Notes: generated from the sequence alone by a model not told the origin. Counted from the stretch's first letter, positions 1-5,396 are shown. The stretch: DNA of 6,297 nucleotides from CAZNNH01 sp964574335 (GCA_964574335.1 CAZNNH010000257.1:1-6297), one strand, 5' to 3'. Made by a program: numbers and translations.

Positions 1-51
1 GAGCGGCTCCTGGTCGATCGGCTGATCGGCAAGGGGCCGGTCTCGCGTTGA
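1..51 (+). CDS. C-terminal end of an upstream gene (partial)
   Basis: Frame 1 is open from the window edge to a TGA at 49-51 and gives ERLLVDRLIGKGPVSR. Fourteen of its sixteen codons end in G or C, as in the accepted genes here, which favours real coding sequence. The tail is too short to assign a family. The next gene begins about 190 nt downstream, so the two are probably not tightly coupled. It could also be a chance open stretch. Confidence 0.45.
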   Translation, partial: ERLLVDRLIGKGPVSR

Positions 52-87
52 CCGCCTGACGAGGCTCCGGGAAGCGGCCTGATCCTC

Positions 88-147
88 TCCGAGAATCGGA
101 CGCCGCCCGCCTCCCCGACGGCGCGCGGCCCCCTCGATCCCGCGAGG
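88..147 (+). terminator. Possible weak hairpins after the upstream gene
   Basis: Two small stem-loops lie in the gap between the upstream gene and the propeller gene: TCCGA-GAA-TCGGA at 88-100 and CCTCG-ATCCCG-CGAGG at 132-147. Each has a 5-bp stem and no U-tract follows. They may help end the upstream transcript, but such short stems arise easily in GC-rich DNA. I found no convincing promoter in 52-239; CAGACG at 156-161 resembles a -10 box but has no matching -35. Confidence 0.2.
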
Positions 148-225
148 CGTTCGCCCAGACGCCAGCGCGCGGCCGGAACGCGACTTGCAGGATTCCGTCC
201 GTCGCGCCGGTCGTGACGTCGAAAA

Positions 226-239
226 GGGGGAGAGAGGAG
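226..239 (+). promoter_or_regulatory. Ribosome binding region of the propeller gene
   Basis: The purine run GGGGGAGAGAGGAG directly precedes two in-frame ATG codons. GGGGGAG (226-232) is 7 nt from ATG 240, and AGGAG (235-239) is 6 nt from ATG 246. Both starts are plausible. The further upstream in-frame GTG at 213 has no Shine-Dalgarno sequence and would put charged residues in front of the signal peptide, so it is rejected. Confidence 0.65.
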
Positions 240-1460
240 ATGGCAATGGCCAGTCGGATCCGGACCGTCGAGGGGATGCTGTTGATGGGCCTGCTGTGTG
301 GTGTCGGCGCCTCGTCGGTGTCGCCGAGCGAGGCGACGGTGGCCGTCGAGACGCCGGCCTTCGTTCGAGAACCCGCCGACCGGCCAGTGATCGACTCCGG
401 CACCGCCGGATGGCCGAGCATCGCCGCCGACCCCAGCCTGCTGGTCGACGCCGAGGGGTACCACCTCTTCTACACGGCCCTCTTCTGCGCCCGACCCGAC
501 GGTTCGTTCTACTTCTCCTGGGATCCGGAGCAGCCGGCTGCCTGTGACCTCTCGCGTGCCTTCGGAGGCACCGCGTACGCCTTCTCGGCGGACCAGGGCC
601 AGACCTGGGAGAAACGGTCGACGCCGGTGCTCTCGCCGGGCCCCGAGGCCTGGAACGACGGCGATGTGGAGACCCCGTTCGCAGTCCGCGTCGACGACCG
701 CCTGCTGCTCTTCTATTCCTCCTTCGGGACCCAGGGCGGCGGGCTCCTGCAGCACCGCTTCCAGATCGGGGCCGCCTGGCTCGATCTCGGCGGGCGTTCG
801 ATCCGGCAGGCCCTGCTCGACGGCGGCGCGGTCTTCACCCATCGTCCCGGGGCGGTGGTGGCCGCCGATCTGGTCCAGCCCCACGGTGTCAACAACGCCC
901 AGGAGCCGAGCGTGGTGGTTCGCGACGGCCGGCTCGAGCTCTTCTTCGTGACCGTGGGCCTGTCGCTGCCCGACCAGGACTTCACGGCTCCCGGTCAGGA
1001 GGTCTCGCTGGCGCTCCGGGTGGCGGGTCTGGGGCCCGACCTGTCCGTTGTCGAGCCACCCTCCGATCCGCTGCTGACCGGCCCGGCGGCCAACATCGCC
1101 GAGGTCCGTTTCGTGAACGGGCGCTATCACCTCTTCGCCACCACCACCGCCCTCGACGACCACGAGGGCGACCAGATCACCTACGCCGTGTCGGAGACCG
1201 GCCGTGACTTCGGCCAGCCGGTCCCCATCCTCAGCCGTCGCGCGGGCGCCGCGTTCGACAACTGGGGCGTGATGGCGCCCACCGTGGCCGTCCTCCCCGA
1301 GGCGACCGTGCTGCTGTTCACCGGGTGGGAGGTGCAGGAGCACGTCTGCAACGTGTCGGGGGCCGGGGGCCGGATGGGGATGCCCGTCGAGAGCCAGCCG
1401 GCGGCGGCACGCTGTCTCTACGCGACGCTGGGGCGAGCGGTCGCCCCGCCCCTTCAGTAG
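240..1460 (+). CDS. Exported five-bladed beta-propeller protein, GH43/GH32-like
   Basis: This 406-residue protein resembles glycoside hydrolases with a five-bladed beta-propeller fold (GH43/GH32/GH117/GH130 type). Those enzymes cleave or phosphorolyse plant and microbial glycans. Residues 1 to about 33 look like a Sec signal peptide: Arg6 and Arg8, then a hydrophobic stretch MLLMGLLCGVGASSV. The mature part shows repeated blade openings with acidic residues: ADPSLLVD (Asp64), DVETPF (Glu144), NAQEPSVVV (Glu222) and IAEVRF (Glu288). Each is followed by a strand pair such as RLLLFYSSF, RLELFFVT or RYHLFATT. A last blade has NWGVMAPTV (Asn341). Asp64 and the Glu residues are candidate active-site acids; which serve as acid and base is inferred, not shown. 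Four mature cysteines (83, 102, 370, 392) form two nearby pairs, which fits disulfides outside the cytoplasm. The start was chosen from the ribosome binding site; ATG 246 is nearly equal. A non-catalytic propeller is possible. Confidence 0.7.
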   Translation: MAMASRIRTVEGMLLMGLLCGVGASSVSPSEATVAVETPAFVREPADRPVIDSGTAGWPSIAADPSLLVDAEGYHLFYTALFCARPDGSFYFSWDPEQPAACDLSRAFGGTAYAFSADQGQTWEKRSTPVLSPGPEAWNDGDVETPFAVRVDDRLLLFYSSFGTQGGGLLQHRFQIGAAWLDLGGRSIRQALLDGGAVFTHRPGAVVAADLVQPHGVNNAQEPSVVVRDGRLELFFVTVGLSLPDQDFTAPGQEVSLALRVAGLGPDLSVVEPPSDPLLTGPAANIAEVRFVNGRYHLFATTTALDDHEGDQITYAVSETGRDFGQPVPILSRRAGAAFDNWGVMAPTVAVLPEATVLLFTGWEVQEHVCNVSGAGGRMGMPVESQPAAARCLYATLGRAVAPPLQ

Positions 1461-1476
1461 GCCTCACGCCGCAAAC

Positions 1477-1514
1477 GCGCCCGGGCCGGTTTGACACCCA
1501 TCCGGCCCGGGTGC
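1477..1514 (+). terminator. Long inverted repeat after the propeller gene, enclosing a -35 box
   Basis: The arms CCCGGGCCGG (1480-1489) and CCGGCCCGGG (1502-1511) are perfectly complementary. They extend to 13 bp with one G-T wobble (1477-1489 with 1502-1514) and leave a 12-nt loop. The repeat lies 16 nt after the propeller stop codon and would form a very stable RNA hairpin, so it is a likely terminator, although no U-tract follows. The loop contains the TTGACA of the next promoter, so it may instead or also act as regulatory DNA. Confidence 0.55.
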
Positions 1515-1519
1515 AGACT
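1491..1519 (+). promoter_or_regulatory. Sigma-70-type promoter of the marR-esterase operon
   Basis: A perfect -35 hexamer TTGACA (1491-1496) is followed by a 17-bp spacer and CAGACT (1514-1519) as the -10 box. Transcription would begin near 1526, about 37 nt before the marR start codon. The same layout, with a TAGACT -10, precedes the sugar-binding gene at 3281-3309, which supports both. The -35 is in the loop, and the spacer largely in the right arm, of the inverted repeat at 1477-1514. Confidence 0.7.
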
Positions 1520-1531
1520 GGTCCCGTCGAT

Positions 1532-1547
1532 CGTGCGTATACGCACG
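1532..1547 (+). promoter_or_regulatory. Perfect 16-bp palindrome, likely MarR operator
   Basis: CGTGCGTATACGCACG reads identically on both strands. Two more pairs match further out (1530/1549 and 1529/1550) beyond one mismatch. It starts 12 nt after the -10 box, so it covers the start of the transcript, where a bound dimer would block RNA polymerase. MarR dimers bind palindromes of about this size and often repress their own genes, so autoregulation is the natural reading. In RNA it could also fold as a 6-bp hairpin with a TATA loop, 15 nt before the marR ATG. Confidence 0.7.
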
Positions 1548-1562
1548 TTCTTCCGCTGGCCA

Positions 1563-2015
1563 ATGACGAGACCGGGACACGAGATCGCCCTGGCGCTGAG
1601 GGCCGCCTACCTGGCCCTCCACCGGCAGACCGACCTGTCGCTGGCGCGGCACCAGGTGACCGCCGACCAGTTCGTGGTGCTCGGGGCGCTGGCCGATCGC
1701 GACGTCCTGAGCCAGCGGGAGCTGGCAACCCGTACCGGCTCGGACCCCAGCACGCTGCGGGCGATGCTGGTGCTGCTGGAGGCAAAGCGGCTGGTGGCGC
1801 GTCGCCCGCACCCGACCGACCGCCGCGCCCGCCGGGTGATGCTGACGGCGAAGGGGCGGGCCTGGCTCGAGAGGATGTGGGCCGCCACCGAGCCGTCCCG
1901 CCGGCAGCTCGAGGCCGGTCTCGGGCCGGACGACGTGAAGAGGTTCTTGGCCTATCTCCGGAGGATCACGGTCGCCGGGCCGACCGAGCGGTCCTCCGGA
2001 ACCAATGGAAGGTGA
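1563..2015 (+). CDS. MarR-family transcriptional regulator
   Basis: This 150-residue protein has the normal MarR length and layout: N-terminal dimer helices, a winged helix-turn-helix, and C-terminal dimer helices. The helix-turn-helix spans about residues 50-78 (SQRELATRTG, then DPSTLRAMLVLLEAKRLVAR with Asp61 at the start of the recognition helix). The wing carries the family signature TDRRARRVMLTAKG (Asp86 to Lys97 region). MarR proteins bind palindromic operators as dimers and usually release DNA on binding small, often aromatic, ligands. ATG 1563 is chosen because the in-frame TTG at 1491 is the promoter -35 box and the GTG at 1533 lies in the operator. No Shine-Dalgarno sequence precedes ATG 1563, so initiation may be weak or unconventional. 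The esterase gene follows after 7 nt, making it the obvious co-regulated target. No effector can be deduced from the sequence. Confidence 0.92.
   Translation: MTRPGHEIALALRAAYLALHRQTDLSLARHQVTADQFVVLGALADRDVLSQRELATRTGSDPSTLRAMLVLLEAKRLVARRPHPTDRRARRVMLTAKGRAWLERMWAATEPSRRQLEAGLGPDDVKRFLAYLRRITVAGPTERSSGTNGR
2010..2015 (+). promoter_or_regulatory. Ribosome binding site of the esterase, overlapping the marR stop
   Basis: AGGTGA at 2010-2015 includes the marR stop codon TGA and is 7 nt from ATG 2023. GAGGGG (2014-2019) is an alternative pairing but lies very close to the start. The overlap of stop codon and ribosome binding site suggests translational coupling of marR and the esterase. It favours ATG 2023 over the in-frame ATG 2005. 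Confidence 0.6.
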
Positions 2016-2022
2016 GGGGACG

Positions 2023-3204
2023 ATGCAGAGTCGAAGAGGGATGGTGACGGGTATGCTGCTGGCCGGCTTCGCCACGCTCGGCCTGGCCGGCACGGCGGCG
2101 GCGCAGGCCGCCAACCAGAGGCCGCGGCTCGGTCCACCGCCGGGCCCGCAGGTGGTCTCACCCGAGGTGGCGGAGGATGGACGGGTGACGTTCCGGATCC
2201 TGGCGCCGAAGGCGGAGGCGGTCCTGCTGACCGGCACCGACCTCCCCGAGAACAACACCGGCACCGCCATGACCAAGGGGGCGGAGGGGGTGTGGGAGGT
2301 GACGGTGGGCCCGCTCCCGCCCGGCGCCTACCGCTACACGTTCGGCGTCGACGGCGTGGCCACCGTCGACCCGCGCAGCCCCGCGAGCAGCGAGTCCAAC
2401 GGCAACGTCTGGAGCCTGGTGTACGTTCCCGGCGCCGACTTCATGGACACCAAGGACGTACCCCACGGCGCGGTGGCCGAGGTGACCTACTACTCGACCT
2501 CGCTCAAGCGCTTCCGCCGGATGCACGTCTACACCCCGCCCGGCTACCAGTCGGGGGAGGGGAGGTTCCCGGTCTTCTACCTGCTCCACGGCGCCTTCGA
2601 CTGTGACGACTCCTGGACCACCGTCGGTCGGGCCGGCTTCATCCTGGACAACCTGATCGCGGCCGGCAAGGCCCAGCCGATGGTGGTGGCGATGCCGGCC
2701 GGGCACACCGGGCCGTTCACCTTCGGCGGGCCCCGCCCGACGGTCGACGAGTTCCTGGCCGACTTCGTCAGCGACGTGATGCCCTACGTCGAGAAGACCT
2801 ACCGGGTGATCCCGGACCAGGCCCACCGGGCGCTGGCGGGGCTGTCGATGGGGGGCGGACAGACCCTCAACATCGCGGTCCAGGACTTCGGGAAGTTCGG
2901 CTACCTGGGCGTCTTCAGCTCCGGCATCTTCGGGATCGTCGGCGGGGGACCGTTCGCCACCACCGGGCCGAGCTGGGAGGAGCAGCACCAAGCGGCCCTC
3001 GACGACGCCGCCACCAAGGAGGGGCTGCGCCTCATCTGGTTCGCCACCGGAAAGGACGATTTCCTGGTCGAGACCTCCCGCGCCACCGTCGAGATGCTGA
3101 AGAAGCACGGCTTCGACGTCGCCTACAAGGAGTCGGCCGGCGGCCACACCTGGGCCAACTGGAGGGACTACCTCAACGAGCTCGCGCCCCAGCTCTTCCG
3201 CTGA
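2023..3204 (+). CDS. Exported CE1/Fes-type esterase with N-terminal E-set domain
   Basis: This 393-residue serine esterase belongs to the esterase D/Fes-like alpha/beta-hydrolases (Pfam Esterase, CE1), which include feruloyl and acetyl-xylan esterases and enterochelin esterases. Residues 1-29 form a clear signal peptide (SRR, a hydrophobic core, then TAAAQA), so the enzyme acts outside the cytoplasm. Residues about 45-137 look like an immunoglobulin-like E-set domain (VTFRILAPKAEAVLLTG, then GAYRYTFGVDG). The catalytic domain follows from about residue 150: YLLHG (oxyanion region, His189-Gly190), the nucleophile elbow GLSMGG (Ser275), an acid candidate in GKDDF (Asp345 or Asp346) and the catalytic His375 in GGHTWANWR. 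The triad looks intact. Its place directly behind marR suggests induction by a product or substrate, for example a hydroxycinnamate, which is inference. The exact ester cleaved is unknown; a siderophore esterase is less likely because no iron-uptake genes are near. Confidence 0.88.
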   Translation: MQSRRGMVTGMLLAGFATLGLAGTAAAQAANQRPRLGPPPGPQVVSPEVAEDGRVTFRILAPKAEAVLLTGTDLPENNTGTAMTKGAEGVWEVTVGPLPPGAYRYTFGVDGVATVDPRSPASSESNGNVWSLVYVPGADFMDTKDVPHGAVAEVTYYSTSLKRFRRMHVYTPPGYQSGEGRFPVFYLLHGAFDCDDSWTTVGRAGFILDNLIAAGKAQPMVVAMPAGHTGPFTFGGPRPTVDEFLADFVSDVMPYVEKTYRVIPDQAHRALAGLSMGGGQTLNIAVQDFGKFGYLGVFSSGIFGIVGGGPFATTGPSWEEQHQAALDDAATKEGLRLIWFATGKDDFLVETSRATVEMLKKHGFDVAYKESAGGHTWANWRDYLNELAPQLFR

Positions 3205-3221
3205 GGCTGTGAAAGGCCCGA

Positions 3222-3253
3222 GGCGGGTCCCCGGTCTCGGCCGGGGGCCTGCC
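3222..3253 (+). terminator. Strong hairpin ending the marR-esterase operon
   Basis: GGCGGGTCCCCGG (3222-3234) pairs with CCGGGGGCCTGCC (3241-3253) over 13 bp, with two G-T wobbles and the 6-nt loop TCTCGG. It begins 18 nt after the esterase stop codon, the expected position for an intrinsic terminator. No U-tract follows. The next promoter starts at 3281, so this hairpin separates two transcription units. Confidence 0.6.
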
Positions 3254-3280
3254 GGACCTGCCGGCTGCCGGAGGTCATCG

Positions 3281-3309
3281 TTGTCTCGGCGCCCCCGTGG
3301 GTTTAGACT
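3281..3309 (+). promoter_or_regulatory. Sigma-70-type promoter of the sugar-binding gene
   Basis: TTGTCT (3281-3286) and TAGACT (3304-3309) are separated by 17 bp. The -35 matches TTGACA at four of six positions, and the -10 nearly repeats the CAGACT of the marR promoter. Transcription would start near 3316, about 40 nt before the chosen GTG start. The terminator-like hairpin just upstream supports an independent unit. Confidence 0.65.
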
Positions 3310-3328
3310 CCAGGCGAGGCGGTAGGTG

Positions 3329-3342
3329 CGGGAAGCTTCCCG
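3329..3342 (+). promoter_or_regulatory. Perfect 14-bp palindrome in the leader, possible operator
   Basis: CGGGAAGCTTCCCG is a perfect palindrome beginning about 13 nt after the predicted transcription start and ending 2 nt before the ribosome binding site. Its size and symmetry suit a dimeric repressor such as a LacI or GntR family protein. In RNA it could pair near the ribosome binding site and affect translation. No gene for a matching regulator is in the window. Confidence 0.45.
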
Positions 3343-3344
3343 GC

Positions 3345-3349
3345 GGAGG
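3345..3349 (+). promoter_or_regulatory. Ribosome binding site that fixes the GTG start
   Basis: GGAGG at 3345-3349 lies 6 nt before GTG 3356 and only 3 nt before the in-frame GTG 3353. It lies downstream of the in-frame GTG 3326, so that longer start has no usable ribosome binding site. GTG 3356 is therefore the best start. Confidence 0.65.
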
Positions 3350-3355
3350 TGGGTG

Positions 3356-4255
3356 GTGAAGAAAGTGGCGCTGTTGCTGGACCAGGCCGGGAATGCTTAC
3401 CAACAGGGCCTGATCCAGGAGGCCCGAGCCCGGGCCCGACGTCGCCAGCTCGTGTTGCTCGAGCCCCGATTCGCCGACGGGTCGCCGATGGCCCAGATGG
3501 GGCAGGTCTTCGAGTGCGGGCGGGCCGAGACGAGACCCGACGCCGTGATGGTGGTCCTGGCCGGGAGCCAGTCTCAGCGCCCGGCCTGCGAGCGGGTGGT
3601 GAAGGCGGGCGTCTCGCTCATCTTCCTGAACCGGATCCCCGACTACTTCGAGGACCTGCGGGCCGCTTCCGGCGATGCCCTGGTCGCCGCGGTGGCCCCC
3701 GACCAGGTGGAGATCGGCCGTCTCCAGGCCGAGTGCTGCGCTCGCCTGCGGGCGTCCGGAGCTGGCGGGACGGTGCTGCTGGTCACGGGCACTCCCAAGA
3801 GCGCAACGGCGACCCGGCGTTTGCAGGGGTTCCAGCAGGCCGCTCAGCTCGAGGTCGAGGCCGAGGTCGTGGAGGGGCAGTGGACCGAGGAGAGCGGCCA
3901 CCGGGCGGTGGCGGCCTGGCTGCGTCTGGCCATGGGTCGGGAGAAGCAGCTCGGCCTCGTGGTCTGCCAGAACGACCAGATGGCCCGGGGGGCGCGGCGC
4001 GCCCTGGGAAAGCACGCCATCAGCCGCGACCTGGCACCACTTGCCCGCGTCCCGATCGTGGGATGCGATGGTCTTCCCGAGGAAGGCCAGCGGATGGTGG
4101 ACGGCGGCGAGCTGGCGGCCACCGTCGTCCTGCCGCCGACCAGCGGCCGCGCCATCGACGTGCTGGCTGGTTTCTGGGAGTACGGCTCTCGCGCCGACAT
4201 GGTCCTGCTGCCCCCGGACTCGTACCCGGCCCTCGCCCAGCTGAAGGTTGGCTAG
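3356..4255 (+). CDS. Cytoplasmic sugar-binding protein, type I PBP fold, no export signal or HTH
   Basis: This 299-residue protein has the fold of ribose-type periplasmic binding proteins and LacI ligand domains (Peripla_BP_4-like). It opens directly with the first strand MKKVALLLDQAGNAYQQG. Family landmarks follow in order: DAVMVVLAGSQ, VSLIFLNRIP (Asn92-Arg93), TVLLVTGTPKSATATRRLQGF (residues about 138-159), the NDQMARGARRAL hinge motif (Asn206-Asp207) and VGCDGLPEEG (Asp238) leading to GELAATVVLPP. The length covers the whole two-lobed domain. There is no signal peptide, no lipobox and no N-terminal helix-turn-helix, even from the longer GTG 3326 start, so it should stay in the cytoplasm and not bind DNA by itself. 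No ABC permease or ATPase gene is adjacent. A role as a soluble sugar sensor, perhaps with a kinase or another protein, is inferred. It has its own promoter and converges with the URO-D-like gene. Confidence 0.8.
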   Translation: MKKVALLLDQAGNAYQQGLIQEARARARRRQLVLLEPRFADGSPMAQMGQVFECGRAETRPDAVMVVLAGSQSQRPACERVVKAGVSLIFLNRIPDYFEDLRAASGDALVAAVAPDQVEIGRLQAECCARLRASGAGGTVLLVTGTPKSATATRRLQGFQQAAQLEVEAEVVEGQWTEESGHRAVAAWLRLAMGREKQLGLVVCQNDQMARGARRALGKHAISRDLAPLARVPIVGCDGLPEEGQRMVDGGELAATVVLPPTSGRAIDVLAGFWEYGSRADMVLLPPDSYPALAQLKVG

Positions 4256-4286
4256 CGCCCTGAACGGCGTCGCCGGCGTCCAACGG

Positions 4287-4317
4287 GGCGCCCCGGAGCG
4301 GGCTCCCGGCGGGCGCC
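4287..4317. terminator. Hairpin between convergent genes, possible bidirectional terminator
   Basis: The 87-nt gap between the two convergent stop codons holds an imperfect hairpin. GGCGCCC (4287-4293) pairs with GGGCGCC (4311-4317). The stem continues with CGGAG (4294-4298) against CTCC and G (4303-4308) after small bulges, leaving the loop CGGG. It works equally in both directions. There is no U-tract on either side. A separate 12-bp palindrome CGGGGCGCCCCG (4284-4295) overlaps its left arm. Confidence 0.5.
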
Positions 4318-4342
4318 TGCCGACAGCGATGACGCAGCTCGG

Positions 4343-5386
4343 CTAGCCGGCCCAGCTACCCACCTCCTGGAGCACCGCCTGAAGGTTCTCGATCTTGGTG
4401 CCCGGCGAGACGCCGCCGCCGGGGGAGACGAGCAGGGGCCCCGCCTCCTTCATCCTGGCCAGTAGCTGGCGGGTCGCCTGGCGCGACTCTTCCTCGGTCC
4501 CTCGGACCAGCACGTCGAGGGGCGGGATGTTGCCCATCAGCACCACGTCGGGCCCGACCAGCGAGCGGGCCTTCACGGCGTCGATCTCGTGGCTGAAGTT
4601 GAAGACATCCATGCCGGTCGTGCTCAGGCCCTCGAACACCGCGGCGTTCGGCGTGTCGTCGTGGAAGAAGTGGATCAGGCCCGGGAAGGCGTCGAAGATC
4701 CGCTTGAGGAAGGGGATCCCGAATCGGGCGGCGTCGGCCGGTCCCATCATCCCCACCACGTCGTCCAGGACCAGGACGCCCAGCGGGTCGTCCATCCGGT
4801 CGAGCTGACAGCGGAGCCAGCGGATGATCAGCTCCGTGGTCCTCTCGGCGACCTCGAGGCAGCGCTCGGCCTGGAGCTGGGTGGCCATCAGCAGCTCGGT
4901 CACACCCAGCAGGTGGGCGCCCACCGCCAGCGGCCCCCGTGCGGCAGCGAAGCGGGGTCCCATCCCCTTCGAGGCCAGGGTCGGCTTCATCCGCTCGTAC
5001 TGCCGGAGGATCACCGGCATCAGGCCGTCGGTCTCGGGGTCCGGCGGGGGGGCCTCCAGGAACCCCTCCATCCCACCGGGGAAGCCGCGGATCGAAGGTG
5101 GGGAGTCGTGGTGCCATTGCAGCGCCGCCCCCCAGCCGCTGGGCTCGGCGGCCATCCCGAGCTCCACCCAGACGTCCGGCACGAAGGCGACGCCGGGGAG
5201 GTCCCGATGCGCCCGCTCGTAGGCGGCGAGCCAGGTGGAAGGATCGAAGAGGAAGTCGAGGGTGTCGACGCCCACGTAGCCGGGGAGCCACGGCGAGTCG
5301 ATGATCAGGCAGAGCATGGTCTGGTCGCGGACGCGGCCTCTGACGATCTCCTCGAGCTTGGCGACGGTCTCGGGATAGGTCGGCAT
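4343..5386 (-). CDS. Uroporphyrinogen decarboxylase/MtaA-fold protein lacking zinc cysteines
   Basis: This 347-residue protein belongs to the URO-D superfamily of TIM-barrel proteins, which holds uroporphyrinogen decarboxylase (HemE) and the corrinoid or cobalamin-dependent methyltransferases MtaA/MtbA/CmuA. Family landmarks are VLVLDDVVGMMGP (Asp208-Asp209), the helix FGIPFLKRIFDAFPG, HFFHDDTP (His239-Pro246), VLMGNIPPLDVLVRGTEEE (283-300) and LVSPGGGVSPGTKIENLQAV (319-338). Methyltransferase members bind zinc with a His-X-Cys pair and a later Cys in a PGCG-like motif. Here the corresponding positions appear to be Phe241 and Gly324; only His239 remains. The N-terminal arginine-rich motif of true HemE is not apparent. 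I therefore do not call it hemE or mtaA; it may bind a different substrate or use another chemistry. Such uncharacterised paralogues are common in soil and subsurface bacteria. The start is supported by GGAGG 10 nt upstream. It has its own promoter region. Confidence 0.82.
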   Translation of the reverse strand: MPTYPETVAKLEEIVRGRVRDQTMLCLIIDSPWLPGYVGVDTLDFLFDPSTWLAAYERAHRDLPGVAFVPDVWVELGMAAEPSGWGAALQWHHDSPPSIRGFPGGMEGFLEAPPPDPETDGLMPVILRQYERMKPTLASKGMGPRFAAARGPLAVGAHLLGVTELLMATQLQAERCLEVAERTTELIIRWLRCQLDRMDDPLGVLVLDDVVGMMGPADAARFGIPFLKRIFDAFPGLIHFFHDDTPNAAVFEGLSTTGMDVFNFSHEIDAVKARSLVGPDVVLMGNIPPLDVLVRGTEEESRQATRQLLARMKEAGPLLVSPGGGVSPGTKIENLQAVLQEVGSWAG

Positions 5387-5396
5387 GGGTGGGGTT

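Noticed and set aside
68..75. CGGGAAGC, matching half of the 3329-3342 palindrome
   Set aside because: Only one half-site is present and the second half does not match, so it is not a credible second operator.
121..174. Direct repeat GCGCGCGGCC at 121-130 and 165-174
   Set aside because: Ten bases of pure G/C in DNA this GC-rich are expected by chance; no promoter or gene uses them visibly.
213..239. GTG at 213 as the start of the propeller gene
   Set aside because: No Shine-Dalgarno sequence precedes it, and the added residues MTSKRGREE are translated from the ribosome binding region of the ATG starts.
213..300. Lipoprotein signal with Cys20 in the propeller protein
   Set aside because: The residues before the cysteine are Gly-Leu-Leu, and the -1 Leu does not fit the lipobox, which needs a small residue there.
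1491..1562. TTG 1491 as the marR start codon
   Set aside because: This TTG is the first part of a perfect TTGACA -35 box, and the added 24 residues do not resemble a MarR N-terminus.
2005..2022. ATG 2005 as the esterase start
   Set aside because: It would lie within marR with no suitable ribosome binding site; ATG 2023 has one at 7 nt and begins a standard signal peptide.
2158..3147. Long minus-strand open frame opposite the esterase
   Set aside because: It mirrors the esterase gene, shows no recognisable domain, and its composition (rich in Gly, Arg, Val, His) is what GC-rich antisense frames produce.
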